Shown: positions 1 through 10,856 of the stretch, piece by piece
Layout of the letters: each line of letters begins with the position of its first letter
Position numbering within the stretch: position 1 is the stretch's first letter
Made by a program: the position numbers and the translations under genes
NCBI GenBank assembly: GCA_030407315.1
Contig: JALQPE010000164.1
Span: 1-64,000, forward strand
Direction of reading: 5' to 3'
Origin: Asparagopsis taxiformis
Taxonomy: Eukaryota; Rhodophyta; Florideophyceae; Bonnemaisoniales; Bonnemaisoniaceae
Length of the DNA: 64,000 bases
Notes under the pieces: generated by a model
What the model saw: the letters and a program-made list of their open reading frames with translations, nothing else
Databases searched by the model: none
Told to the model about the DNA's origin: nothing

Positions 1-1119
1 GTCACCTTTCCAGTGGCCGAGGTCACCGCAAGCGTGGCACGAGTGTTCTTCTTATCGCGCGGAGGTCCATTGTATCGTCTTCGTTTCCAGTTATGTTGGT
101 TCCTAAAAGTGGGTGGTGATCTCGGGGTTGACATGAGGGCATTTCTCGGCGGCTGGGTATCTGGTACTGTGATCGATTTCTTTTTCCGCCACAGGAGTAA
201 CTTCGTGTTCGATCTGGCTTATTGCTGCGATAGCGTCTTCCAATCGGATATAGTTCTGCACGCGATCTGTAGAGGCGATGCGCTTCGTTGACTCGTCGAT
301 TGATGTTAGTATGGAATTGAGCTGCGATACGTACCTTTCTATATTTCCAGGATTATTTAGGGTGGCGTTGCTTTCGATGTTCTTGACTTGTTCTTGGATG
401 GATGCAAACGTGTCGCGTGGTATGGACATCTTGGAAGGGGCATCGAGATCGCTGGTGTTCTGTGCACATGTGGTAAGGTGGAGTATGAGATTGTCTTGAC
501 GCTTTGTGGTAGGGCTGAATTTTCGAGAAGGACCATGACGAAAACCTGATTGTCTTGGTCTGATGACGTTTTGTGGCAGTGGTTCAGATACTGAGAGAAA
601 CGAGGCATTCGAACCTTTTGGCGTAGTCGTGTGGTGATTCGGAATTTTGACGGCGGCAAGTGTAAATATTTCGCATCATTTTTGAAATTGTTTTGACGGA
701 TTCGTGTGGGGAGATTTTTGCTAGGAGATTGACAATACAGGCAATGGCATCATCTTGTTCTTCGTCGGTAGTGGCATCATCCATTTTCAAGATTCCAGCA
801 TTGATTTGGTAATCTAGCTTGTGTTTGCTAGCGGCGTTGACCGATAGGTATAGAGCTTCAGCTAGAGCTTTCGATAAGGCGAGTGCTTTCATGTCTCCTC
901 CCCTTGCCAGTTTGCGAACGAGACGTACCCATAGCCGGACGTCATTGCGCCATTGATATATTTGTCGGACTGGTCATCGAATTTAGGTGGTTGCATGAGG
1001 TCCCTTGGAGTTTCACGCCCTCCTGGGCCCATAACTGTGAAAAGGTCCATGTGGAACGCAGTCGGAGGGTGGAATACTCTACAAGATGGATCGGCAAAAC
1101 AGATTTGGCACGTAGCCAC
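1..1119 (-). pseudogene. Ty1/copia gag, second decayed copy
   Basis: This stretch is a near-identical duplicate of the intact gag at 5190-6395, offset by 5276 bp. It starts at the equivalent ATG (1119) and runs off the left edge. Comparison with the intact copy shows five small frame-breaking indels: an extra AT near 957, an extra GA near 594, a missing G near 498, an extra T near 181 and a missing T near 38. The product would be the capsid/nucleocapsid precursor of a copia element. Its 5' LTR is the LTR at about 1163-1689, which also serves as the 3' LTR of the element to the right. It is therefore the front end of a neighbouring tandem element and not an independent gene. Confidence 0.85.
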
Positions 1120-1162
1120 TTCGCTCCCTTGCTTGTGCCTTTTTCTTTCTAGCTTTTCTAGA

Positions 1163-1689
1163 TGCTGCTATTTATAATAAACACCGCTGTGCTCCATGTG
1201 AGCTACCAGCATTGCTTCTGCGTTCCAGGTGAACTGCCAGATGTGCCTCCGCGCTCCAGGTGAGCTGCCGGATATTATTGCTGTCCCGCTCCATGTGAGC
1301 TACTGACTCAGCCGCAGTTAATATCTCTATACTAAGCTGCTGATAGTGCGTGGGGTAGCGGATGCTGATCGTAGCGTCGGGGAGCTAATGCTGTTGGTCG
1401 GCGCCAACTTCTGGTGCTGAGTATACAAGCTCCATTGACCTGCATATGCCAAGCTGCTGGTGATAGCGTCATTAATCGTATCTGCTAATATAAGCACACT
1501 GACAGAGCCCGTATGTCAGTCGTGCAATCGCGCGGCGGCGATTGGCTGCTCCTGTAATCTTTCGCTCGGCGGCGACAGGAATATAGTAATATAAGCTCTC
1601 ATGCGGCGATGAGTTCACACGTGTGATACAGCACACGTGTAACTGTGGAACTATTTCCACTTCGTATCATATTCATTGGATTTCTCACA
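1163..1689 (-). repeat. Copia LTR shared by two tandem elements
   Basis: The block matches 6439-6965 without indels. The outer (LTR 5') end is at 1689, where similarity between the copies stops; on the minus strand it reads TGTGAGAAATCC, giving the expected TG start. A G-rich tract (CTGGGGGTGTG) directly precedes it and fits a polypurine tract. The inner boundary cannot be fixed by comparison because the flanking gag is duplicated too; 1163 and 1189 are the TG/CA candidates. Inside, at about 1189-1300, a short motif (gctcca.gtgagctgcc) recurs four times, which may be promoter or enhancer repeats. Confidence 0.7.
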
Positions 1690-1757
1690 CACACCCCCAG
1701 TTGGTGTAGTTTCACAACGAAACCAACTTCGCAGCAAGCACTTGATTTCTAGAGATA

Positions 1758-3234
1758 TCAAGTGAAGCCATGGCAGCTCTGCTTATTTCCATGTAATGCT
1801 GTCGAGCTCTTTCCGACGTTAAAATCAATGCTAAACTCACCGCTCGTGCAGATGTTATTCAGCTGTTCATATAGGTGTAAGTTGCGTTTGGTGAGCGCGT
1901 CTGCCACATTCAAGTGTCCTGGTATCCATCGCAACGTGTCCAGGTCTCCAGACTCAAAGCTGTTTCTTATACGCTCGACAGTTTGCCTGAGCCTGAAATC
2001 TCTGCCTTCGTGCAAAGAGGTAATTGTATCATATAAAGCGTGCGAGTCAACTTGTAACTTATGCTTCAGGCGTGTAGAGGAAAAGATGGAGTTGTAAGCG
2101 GACTTCAGATAATAACCGCGGTCATCTGCGTCAGCAGCGGCAAGGATCTCGGCCCCATAAGAGGAGTAGCATACCCTTCTCTGTTTGTTGCTTGTCCAGT
2201 CGATGGGATGAAATATAGTCTCGTTGCTTCCTACGTGGATCAAAAGTCCGGTTAGTAATCCGGTCTGTCCATATGAGCGATGTCGTGATATGTTGAAGGC
2301 TGCATCTGCGAATGTGCAAATGTATGCGGTAATCACCTGGTGTCCGCACACTCGTTTGAATGTGATCACTGGTTTCAGCTTCATTAGTTCTTTTACGCAG
2401 TTGTTAGCTTCAACGAGGTGTCCGACCGTTAGTTGGGATGTACTCTGCTGCATCCACGACGCCACGGATGATGCTTGTGGTAATGCACCACCTCCAAGAA
2501 AGTTGATGATGCCGGCCAAGCTTTTTAGCATTGTTACTTCGTTATCGATAGCCTTGTCTCCCTGCTCTTTCTTACGTGTCCTCGATAGTTCAATGGGTTT
2601 GATTCTTGCGAAGTAATTTTCCATGGATAAAGTGATGGTGCCCAGCGAAGTTTGTGAAAGGTCGCATCCGTTGAATGTGAAGGGTTTATCGACAACATAC
2701 TTTCCAATCTCGAATCGGTTGCCCAGCTCTTTCGCAAAGTGGTTTATGCTTTCAATTTCGCCAGCAATTAGGAAGTCGTCAGTAACTTTAGCAACAATTA
2801 GGCTTAGCGTACCTTGGTGGTCTTTCACAATATATATTTGGCTTATCCCGAATACTTTTTGCATCCCGTACGCATCGATCATCCATTGTTCGATTGTGGT
2901 CGCCCATTGTCTTCCAGCTTCGGCAATACCATAAGGGAGTAGTGTTAGTTTCCATAGGAGGCCGCGGTCTCCGTTCCATTCTTTCGGTGGGCGAACAAAT
3001 ATGTCGCGCTTGATGGGTCCGCTCTGGAGGTAAGCTCCTTTGAGGTCCGCAAGAGCGAGTCGAAAGTTGAAGATGGCAGCGATGGAAAGCACGAGTCTGA
3101 TGCAATCGAATTGTGCAGTCGAAGAGTCCTTCCGTATGTCGTTCTTTTCCTTGTCTCTATTCCCGTGGGGGACAATACGCGCTTTCAGTTTCCGCTCACC
3201 TGATTCCGATGTTTTGATCTTGTTAAACTACATG
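1758..3234 (-). pseudogene. Copia pol: reverse transcriptase and RNase H
   Basis: The frame reads the copia RT entry region (KARIVPHGNRD), then LADLKGAYLQ. The catalytic box appears as VTDDFLIAG where copia elements usually have YVDDF. The C-terminal RNase H carries the FADAAF and DSHALYD motifs and ends with RWIPGHLNVADALTKR, typical of Ty1/copia. It ends 69 bp before the LTR, as expected. Its N-terminal part lies in another frame at 3223-3540, so one frame change is needed near 3225. It would copy the element RNA into DNA in cytoplasmic particles. The missing Y and the frame break suggest an inactive or very diverged copy. Confidence 0.85.
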
Positions 3235-3540
3235 TGATGATATCACATTTGATTCTGCTGGTACTTCTTTTTCAGGTACGATTGTATATGCTTCTTTCCA
3301 ATTTCCGTCGTGCTCTTCCTCAAATGCTGTCTCTAGAATCCATGGGGGCGCAAATTCGAGGCCTTTTCGATTGACCTGGGACATTCCTATTTCATCGAAT
3401 ATCTGTTGCAAAACAAGTTGTTTTCTTGATTGGAGCTCTGTATATAGTTGTGGTGGTTCTCTTGGTGTTGACGTGCTTCCAATGTCTTTCTGTGCGTCTC
3501 TGGTGTGGCTTGGTTTTGGGGTGTTATCATTGTTGCTCAT
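3223..3540 (-). pseudogene. Copia pol: N-terminal leader of the RT frame
   Basis: A 105-codon frame with its own ATG at 3540. Its second half (FEEEHDGNWKEAYTIVPEKEVP) matches the region just before the copia RT fingers, and it passes into the RT frame by a single frame change at about 3225. The stop codon of the integrase frame lies 105 nt upstream (3646), so integrase and RT are not in one continuous frame here. The gap holds a second G-rich, LTR-junction-like tract (3588-3603). Whether the break is decay or a real two-cistron layout cannot be decided from one copy. Confidence 0.6.
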
Positions 3541-3645
3541 TTTGTTGAGGCAGAGGTGACGCTTCTGGGATGCTTGTAGCGATCTTACTCACACACCCCC
3601 ACCTCTGTCTCACATTTTATGTAGGTCATTCGGGTATGTTTTTGC

Positions 3646-4566
3646 TTATTGTGTGAGTGTGGTGTCGGTTCCATGTTGTAGGGCTTCTTCTAGGGTGTAG
3701 GTTGCGAGATCTTCTGTTAGTTGTCCTTGAGGGACGAGTCGGATGTCTTCGTAAGCCACTTTCATAGGGGGTCCGTGTGTAGCTGTTATTCCTTTTGCAA
3801 TAAGGAAGTGTGGGTGACATGATATTACTCTGGCTTTTTCCCATTGATTCGGCTCGTTATGTTTGGTGGATTTGTGATATACCCATATCAGTCTGTTGAC
3901 AGGCAACATGTTGGTAGGGACAGTGTTAGGTGCGCGTGTATGCAAGAGTTTGTGTAATGCGCGGGTGGCAGTCTGCGATTTGTATGCTTCGAGGAGATCT
4001 TGAGGGATGGTGCTTGTGGGTATGCCAAGGATGGACGGCGAGTATCCTCTGGCGAGTTGGAATGAGCTTAGGAGTTTTGAACCTGAGAACAGGTTTGATA
4101 GGAAGCAAGAGCGTGCGATGATGGACTCAGTTTTTGATGAGCAGCGTTCGGCTGAGATTCGGGCTATAATGTTCTTGATAATTGCGTTCTTTCGTTCGAC
4201 GATTCCAGATTTGTTGTGGCGTCTGGTGGGTCTTGGGCATATGGTGATATGATGTCTTGTGCATAGGGCGTGAATAGCGCTCTTGTCGAATTCCTGGTCT
4301 CCTGAGAGCTTACTGGGAGCTCCGTGTCTAAATATCCATTCATTTTCTATGGATGTTGCAATGAAGTCCTGGGAACGGGTTGGCGCGATTATGACTTCAG
4401 AGTAAGAGGAAAAAGTGTCCACTATATGGAGACACACTAATTGTCTCTTCCTTACATTAGTCCAGAAGAAGTCGAGTTGAATCTCTTCGTTAAACTGACT
4501 GTTAATTCGAGAGAAGAGATCTTCCGTGTGATGGATGGTCTTCCGTGGCCTGAGCAGATTTCGCAT
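3646..4566 (-). pseudogene. Copia pol: integrase core
   Basis: The frame contains the retroviral-type integrase core: first Asp in QLDFFW, second Asp in KLSGDQEF, and Glu in SGIVERKNAIIKNII, a DDE triad with copia-like spacing. The true domain begins about 55 residues into the frame, where it must join the zinc-finger part encoded in another frame (4452-5075) by a frame change near 4510. The region after the core (VNRLIWVYHKSTKHNEPNQWEKARVI) corresponds to the C-terminal DNA-binding region. It would insert the cDNA into the genome. The frame ends at a stop at 3646, ahead of the RT frame. Confidence 0.8.
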
Positions 4567-5189
4567 GCGCTGGCGACGGATTTGAGGCAGTGGTCCAGGG
4601 GCGGAGTCAGGCAGTTGGCGCGTTTGAGAAGCTCTTTCATATCTTCGTATCGGGCATGGGAGTAGCGATGGATTCGCTTTGCGATAGAAAGTGGGCTGGC
4701 GTGGGTAAGGAGATTATTGGAGGATACAATAGATCTGGCTGTGCTGGAGCGATGAGGTACAATATCCACGTGGATTCGTTCGTTTCCATTTGCATCTTTT
4801 GTCACATGTGTAAAAAATTTTCGGGGCTTTGAGTCGCAAGGACGTGAGATGATGACGAATGGTTTGGTGGTAAGGTTATATGTGTCGGAGAACTTCCGTG
4901 CGTCAAGGCCGATGATGACTGGTGCTGGACCATCGATAATGTCGAATTCGAAGGTGGTAGGGAGGCCATTAACGTCAAACGTAGTGAATGACCATGATCC
5001 GAGAAACCGGTTGTGCGGATGATGGAGAAGGCCCCCAGCTATGTGTGTAATGACGGGTGCATGAGGACATGACAAAGGATATCCCTAAGATGTTGCTGAG
5101 GAGGGTGGCTGCGTAAATACCGCCGACAGATATGGGTGCTCCTTCGTCGAGGATAGGGTTGGGATCCGAGGCGGGATGCTCGGATCCCG
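4452..5189 (-). pseudogene. Copia pol: protease and integrase zinc finger
   Basis: Two overlapping frames make up this part. One (about 5085-5160) reads ILDEGAPISVGG, a diverged D-x-G-A protease active site. A frame change near 5080 leads into FEFDIIDGPAPVIIGLD, the C-terminal half of a retropepsin, followed by an HHCC zinc finger (HRYSHARY ... CEIC) that opens copia integrases. The protease would cleave Gag-Pol inside particles. The stop codon and the frame change between the two protease halves mark it as broken unless recoding is used. It follows directly on the gag stop at 5190. Confidence 0.7.
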
Positions 5190-6395
5190 TTAATGAAAAA
5201 ATGGCTTATTCTCACGTTGATTGGGTTGGTTTCTACGTGATGGGTCTTGTTTTGTTGCGTCAAAGAAGCGACATTCCATGTCACCTTTCCAGTGGCCGAG
5301 GTCACCGCAAGCGTGGCATCGAGTGTTCTTCTTATCGCGCGGAGGTCCATTGTATCGTCTTCGTTTCCAGTTATGTTGGTTCCTAAAAGTGGGTGGTGAT
5401 CTCGGGGTTGACATGAGGGCATTTCTCGGCGGCTGGGTATCTGGTACTGTGATCGATTTCTTTTCCGCCACAGGAGTAACTTCGTGTTCGATCTGGCTTA
5501 TTGCTGCGATAGCGTCTTCCAATCGGATATAGTTCTGCACGCGATCTGTAGAGGCGATGCGCTTCGTTGACTCGTCGATTGATGTTAGTATGGAATTGAG
5601 CTGCGATACGTACCTTTCTATATTTCCAGGATTATTTAGGGTGGCGTTGCTTTCGATGTTCTTGACTTGTTCTTGGATGGATGCAAACGTGTCGCGTGGT
5701 ATGGACATCTTGGAAGGGGCATCGAGATCGCTGGTGTTCTGTGCACATGTGGTAAGGTGGAGTATGAGATTGTCTTGGACGCTTTGTGGTAGGGCTGAAT
5801 TTTCGAGAAGGACCATGACGAAAACCTGATTGTCTTGGTCTGATGACGTTTTGTGGCAGTGGTTCAGATACTGAGAAACGAGGCATTCGAACCTTTTGGC
5901 GTAGTCGTGTGGTGATTCGGAATTTTGACGGCGGCAAGTGTAAATATTTCGCATCATTTTTGAAATTGTTTTGACGGATTCGTGTGGGGAGATTTTTGCT
6001 AGGAGATTGACAATACAGGCAATGGCATCATCTTGTTCTTCGTCGGTAGTGGCATCATCCATTTTCAAGATTCCAGCATTGATTTGGTAATCTAGCTTGT
6101 GTTTGCTAGCGGCGTTGACCGATAGGTATAGAGCTTCAGCTAGAGCTTTCGATAAGGCGAGTGCTTTCATGTCTCCTCCCCTTGCCAGTTTGCGAACGAG
6201 ACGTACCCATAGCCGGACGTCATTGCGCCATTGATATTTGTCGGACTGGTCATCGAATTTAGGTGGTTGCATGAGGTCCCTTGGAGTTTCACGCCCTCCT
6301 GGGCCCATAACTGTGAAAAGGTCCATGTGGAACGCAGTCGGAGGGTGGAATACTCTACAAGATGGATCGGCAAAACAGATTTGGCACGTAGCCAC
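5190..6395 (-). CDS. gag: Copia Gag polyprotein, intact
   Basis: A 401-residue frame starting with ATG at 6395, about 45 bp inside the LTR inner edge. The middle region is alpha-helical and gag-like (LVRKLARGGDMKALALSKAL; ARFECLVSQYLNHC equivalent). The C-terminus carries a CCHC zinc knuckle, CHACGDLGHWKGDMEC, at about residues 355-370, then a basic tail. It would form the particle and bind genomic RNA. It is the only intact frame of this element; the pol frames downstream all carry breaks. The track of the duplicated, broken version at 1-1119 gives a control for the correct frame. Sure of the family. Confidence 0.9.
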   Translation of the reverse strand: MATCQICFADPSCRVFHPPTAFHMDLFTVMGPGGRETPRDLMQPPKFDDQSDKYQWRNDVRLWVRLVRKLARGGDMKALALSKALAEALYLSVNAASKHKLDYQINAGILKMDDATTDEEQDDAIACIVNLLAKISPHESVKTISKMMRNIYTCRRQNSESPHDYAKRFECLVSQYLNHCHKTSSDQDNQVFVMVLLENSALPQSVQDNLILHLTTCAQNTSDLDAPSKMSIPRDTFASIQEQVKNIESNATLNNPGNIERYVSQLNSILTSIDESTKRIASTDRVQNYIRLEDAIAAISQIEHEVTPVAEKKSITVPDTQPPRNALMSTPRSPPTFRNQHNWKRRRYNGPPRDKKNTRCHACGDLGHWKGDMECRFFDATKQDPSRRNQPNQRENKPFFH

Positions 6396-6438
6396 TTCGC
6401 TCCCTTGCTTGTGCCTTTTTCTTTCTAGCTTTTCTAGA

Positions 6439-6965
6439 TGCTGCTATTTATAATAAACACCGCTGTGCTCCATGTGAGCTACCAGCATTGCTTCTGCGTT
6501 CCAGGTGAACTGCCAGATGTGCCTCCGCGCTCCAGGTGAGCTGCCGGATATTATTGCTGTCCCGCTCCATGTGAGCTACTGACTCAGCCGCAGTTAATAT
6601 CTCTATACTAAGCTGCTGATAGTGCGTGGGGTAGCGGATGCTGATCGTAGCGTCGGGGAGCTAATGCTGTTGGTCGGCGCCAACTTCTGGTGCTGAGTAT
6701 ACAAGCTCCATTGACCTGCATATGCCAAGCTGCTGGTGATAGCGTCATTAATCGTATCTGCTAATATAAGCACACTGACAGAGCCCGTATGTCAGTCGTG
6801 CAATCGCGCGGCGGCGATTGGCTGCTCCTGTAATCTTTCGCTCGGCGGCGACAGGAATATAGTAATATAAGCTCTCATGCGGCGATGAGTTCACACGTGT
6901 GATACAGCACACGTGTAACTGTGGAACTATTTCCACTTCGTATCATATTCATTGGATTTCTCACA
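6439..6965 (-). repeat. Copia 5' LTR
   Basis: Matches the LTR at 1163-1689 base for base as far as I could follow it, which suggests recent insertion or gene conversion. The outer end at 6965 is where similarity stops (plus strand ...GATTTCTCACA then unique sequence). A TATAAATAG box lies near 6447 on the minus strand close to the inner edge. No target-site duplication can be tested, because the other end of the element abuts a second copia copy instead of host DNA. Confidence 0.75.
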
Positions 6966-7554
6966 GCAGTACAATATGAAAGGTCCGTGCTGGACTTGGT
7001 TGAGGAGATTCCTATGGTCGTATGGTTGGAGATAGTTGTGATATGGCGGGTAAAGCGCACTTTCTTTGTGTCCCGTCTCAGGACGTTGCCAGGCTGAGAT
7101 TTGCACTAGAAATTTGTATGCACGTGCACGAAACTATGGAATAGAGACTGTTGATAAGTCCCCACATGTTGATAAGTCAAACACTTTTTATTGAACCATT
7201 AGAGCTTCAGTTAGTTATTGAAAATATGCTAAATTGCATTAGTTTATTCATAAGAACAGGGAAAACTGTTAACAGTAGCAAGTCGTCAACACCGCTGCGT
7301 ACAAAGAACACTGTACAGTGCGCGACACTTCTATAAATCACCCCCACATTTTGGGATTGCTCACTCAACATGAACAGCAACTCACATTCTGACTGCGTCC
7401 AATGAATGAGTAGGCCAAATCCATTACGACGCACGTTCTATTCCTCCAAAAAGAGCCGTTCAGGCGAGTGCAGCGGGACGTTAATTTATTGTCAGTGCGA
7501 CATTTCTATAATTCAGGAGCATTGAATACATTCCAAACTCCAGATGGAGTTATT
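6966..7554. other. Unique spacer with possible Tc1 end repeats
   Basis: No convincing gene. Two related short segments at about 7318-7345 and 7493-7515 share cagtgcg followed by ttctataa.tca and lie beside the Tc1/mariner transposase remnant, so they may be decayed terminal repeats. They are in the same orientation, which argues against a simple inverted-repeat pair. Nothing else is recognised. Confidence 0.3.
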
Positions 7555-7788
7555 TCAATACTTCGTCGTCTGTCCCCTTCCCTTCAGCACTTCTATCATG
7601 CGTTTTTGCATGGTACCAACCACCTTTTGAAACAAGCTTAGAGCCCAAAGCTCCCATTCGCGGAAAATACTCTCTTCAAGCGACATCAAGCCATCGAAAT
7701 GTCGTGCATCCTTGTACATGTTACTTGCCAGAGCGCCCCAAACGTTCTCAAAGGATTCAAGTCTGGGATTTGGCGGGAAAGGGTACAA
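7555..7788 (-). pseudogene. Tc1/mariner transposase, C-terminal remnant
   Basis: The 77-residue frame matches the C-terminal end of Tc1/mariner transposases: the PNPRLESFENVWGAL motif (usual form PDLNPIENLWG) with the last acidic catalytic residue. It then follows the family pattern of an aromatic Tyr, a Leu-rich helix, a Trp, the block LFQKVVGTMQKRM and the ending GRGQTTKY. Everything upstream, including the DNA-binding domain and the first two catalytic residues, is absent. It is therefore a dead fragment. The neighbouring left end of the giant transposon begins 120 bp further right. Confidence 0.75.
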
Positions 7789-8038
7789 CGGGGATATTAT
7801 TGTAGTGCAATGCCCGGGCTGTCGATTCGATTTAGGGTAGTGAGTCGATTCGGCTAAGCACTGCGAGGTGTTCGATCCCTCCTGTCTCGATAGTCAGGCT
7901 CAGGGTACGTCTGTGTTTTCGGAAGTGGACGCGGACGTCCAGTCTCTCTAGTACGGGTCCTAGTCGGCCCCGAGATTTACTAGAACAAATGAACGTCCGC
8001 GTCCAAAAAAAAATAAAAATTTTTTGGATGCGGACGTC

Positions 8039-8252
8039 CACTTCTCTAGTACATATGGCGGAATACTAGGACCGACATCACTTTCTCTAGTACGTTCGGC
8101 GGAATACTAGGACCCGACATCCAATTTCTCTAGTACATTCAGCGGGATCCTAGGACCCGACATCCACTTTCTCTAGTACGTTTGGCGGAGTACTAGGGCC
8201 CGACATCCAGTTTCTCTAGTACGTTTGGCGGGATACTAGGACCCGACATCCA
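8039..8252 (+). repeat. 43-bp subterminal tandem array
   Basis: About five imperfect units, each holding TCTCTAGTAC, a GGCGGAATACTAGGACC core and CGACATCC. The same array, in cleaner form, is at 29915-30129 in the inner element. Its place directly inside the terminal repeat is typical of transposase-binding subterminal repeats. Confidence 0.85.
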
Positions 8253-8375
8253 GTATACAATATATCAGCAAAAACCCGGAGGGAAGAAATTACAGCGGAT
8301 GGTAAATTAAGGGCCCATATCGGACCGTATTTTATTCTCTCATTTACGAAACTGCTCGTATACAATACGTCTCTC

Positions 8376-8517
8376 TAGAATAGGAAATACATATCTGGTC
8401 AGAATAGGAAATAAATACCCGGTTAGAATAGGAAATACGTATCAAGCCAGGATACGGAATATGTATCCAGCTAGAATATGGAATACGTATCCAGCCAGAA
8501 TACAAAATACCTGTCAG
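8376..8517 (+). repeat. 24-bp minisatellite
   Basis: Roughly six units of an AGAATAGGAAATA.....CC type repeat. The counterpart in the inner element is at about 30252-30368. No reading frame through it looks real. Confidence 0.75.
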
Positions 8518-8559
8518 CATACCGTCGATCACCCATCTCCCTCACTATCGCGTTCTCCC

Positions 8560-10260
8560 TACCATCCGAACGCCATGCACCACCATCCGCACATACTTCA
8601 AGAACCCTCACGACCTAGATTACAAAAAATCTGCTCCTTCCCAATACCATCCCCGCTTTCCTCGACACCACCCCAGCCCATTAAATCATCAAGACATGAA
8701 ACACGAACATGGTCAGCAAAATCTTACACGACTTGAAACCCACTCTTACTTCTATCGTATGCCCGAAAATATACACATACCAGAAACACCTCACAGCTTC
8801 ATTCCCCATCTTCCTAGATCCCTTCTTCACTCTCCCTGAGTCCTGCCGTTCCTGCTTCACCACTCCTGCATCACATACACAACATCAACCCCAACAGTCA
8901 GATTCAAAAGCAACGCTTACCACGCCAGATATCTTAGAAAATCCCTTACTTACCTCTCATCCATCCTACACACAATACAAACCATGATGCAAAAACCTTG
9001 CAATGAATAATCAAAGTCAGCAGTCCATATCTTCGCAAAACAAGTCTTGGCGCTCAATGAAACTTACCTTCTGTCATCACCATTCCAGCATCACCTGCAT
9101 AAAATCGAAATCAACAACAACAGTCGGACTCAAAACCCACATGTCCCTCTCAGCATACTCTCAAAACTTCCGCACTTTCCTTCGCTCGACACAATACGCA
9201 CCATGACTGGATAAGCTTCCAATGAATAAATATAGCATTAACTGCAATAGTCAGATTCGAAACAAACACTTCCCTCGATGCATACCCTCAGAACTCACTT
9301 ACTCTCGTTTCATTCTACACACAATACAGACCAAAAGTCGAAAATCTCACAACCAACAAATGAAGTCAACATTCCGCATCTTCGCACCACCGGACTGCGC
9401 GCTAAATGCAACTTACCTTCCGTCATCACCATTCCTGCATCACCTACAAAAAATCGAAATCAACAACAACAGTCGGACTGAAAACCATGCTTCCCTCGCT
9501 GCATACCCTCAGAACTCACTTACCCTCGTTGTATCCTGCACACAATAGAAACCATAAGTCAAAAATTGTACAAAAAAATGTAGTCAGCATTCCATATCTT
9601 CGCGCAACTTAACTAGGCGCTCAATGTAACTTACCTTCCGTCATCACCATTCCAGAATCACCTACACAAAATCAACATCAACCACAGCAGTCAGACTCAA
9701 AACCCACATTCCACTCACTGCACCCCTCAAATGCTCACCTACCTCCTTTCCACCCTTCAGCAAATATGCACCATGACTCACTAAGCTCCCAATAAATAAA
9801 TATTGCATAAAAGACGACAGTCAAATTTAAAACAAACACTTCCCTCGCTTCATACCCTCAGGACGCACTTAACCTCTTCATCTCGTTGCATCATACAAAC
9901 AATACAACCAATAATTCACAAATCGTGCAAACGAAAAAATGTAGTCAGCATTCCATTTCATCGCGAAACCCGTCTTTCAGCTCAATGAAACTTACCTTAC
10001 TTCATCACTATTCCTGCACCACTATAACAACATCAAAATGAACCAGAACAGTCAGACTAAAAACCCATGCATCCCTTATTGCACACCCGCGAGACTCACT
10101 TACTTACCTGCCTCCCATGGTTCACAACATGCAAACCATGACTCACGAAGCTTCTAATGAATCAATATCGCATCAACGACAACAGTACGACTCAAAACAC
10201 ACGCTTCCCTCGCTGCATACTCTCCAAACTGGCATACTCACCGTCGTTCTATCCTCTACA
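8560..10260 (+). repeat. Long degenerate repeat array, non-coding
   Basis: C/A-rich sequence in which the same modules recur at 220-350 bp spacing, for example CTTACCTTC.GTCATCA (9064, 9412, 9632, 9992) and the TCAGACTCAAAACCCAC type. It is collinear with 30380-31740 of the inner element. The many short reading frames across it are low-complexity and not conserved between copies, so I do not call genes. Confidence 0.7.
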
Positions 10261-10856
10261 CCAAACAAAGGAAACACGACCAAAGAACCTCAGCCAGTGA
10301 CGGCGGAGAAGTGGAATTCCACAGGTTAACCTGCGGCGTCGACTGGACAGCTTTCAACGTCAGCTTAAGTCCTGCTGTGCATACTCCATATCATCGCCGG
10401 TATTGAGATTAATAATGGCCCAAGCCATGGTCTCTGAACTCCCGAATGATGAGATCCGGATCGAGAACATCGGAATGGTATAATCATATATATCACAATC
10501 CATTTGCTTCCCTTAAATGATCCCTGTAATATCCACTGTAAAGCACAAACTTATTCCATGAAGTTCGCAATTAATATAATTTTATTATTTCAAATGAATT
10601 AATTGAAAATCCATCTCCCACGGCGGTCATTCATCCTTCCAAGCGCACGTTGCCAGCAAAATGTGTGACCTAGCGGTGATGATTATCGCTCAGGCACATT
10701 CCACCATTGGGCTGCCAGAAGTGAGCACAAAACTGATACCATAAAACCACGAGAACATTACAAACGAGGTCTCGAACGCACATTTGGAATACAATATAAA
10801 TACTATACAACAAACTCTACTCGCTATCTCAGACGACGCGGCTCACAAGTGGCGTA

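Larger units (their letters stand above)
7908..10856 (+). mobile_element. Internally deleted copy of the giant element, left end
   Basis: The segment begins with the same end sequence as the inner element at 29783 (CGTCTGTGTTTTCGG followed by GGACGCGGACGTCC). It then follows the inner element's left non-coding region (29783-32300) collinearly: 43-bp array, 24-bp array, long degenerate repeats, and the region just upstream of the transposase. It then jumps, near 10830, to sequence like 12324-12350 close to the opposite end of the element, skipping all genes. The outer element starts at 10857, inside this derivative. I read it as a non-autonomous deletion derivative that served as a landing site. 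Its right half is not visible. Confidence 0.65.

Noticed and set aside
7820..7892. tRNA-like segment with GTTCGATCC
   Set aside because: A T-loop-like string is present, but the T-arm does not pair properly and no acceptor or anticodon arm can be built; at best a SINE scrap.
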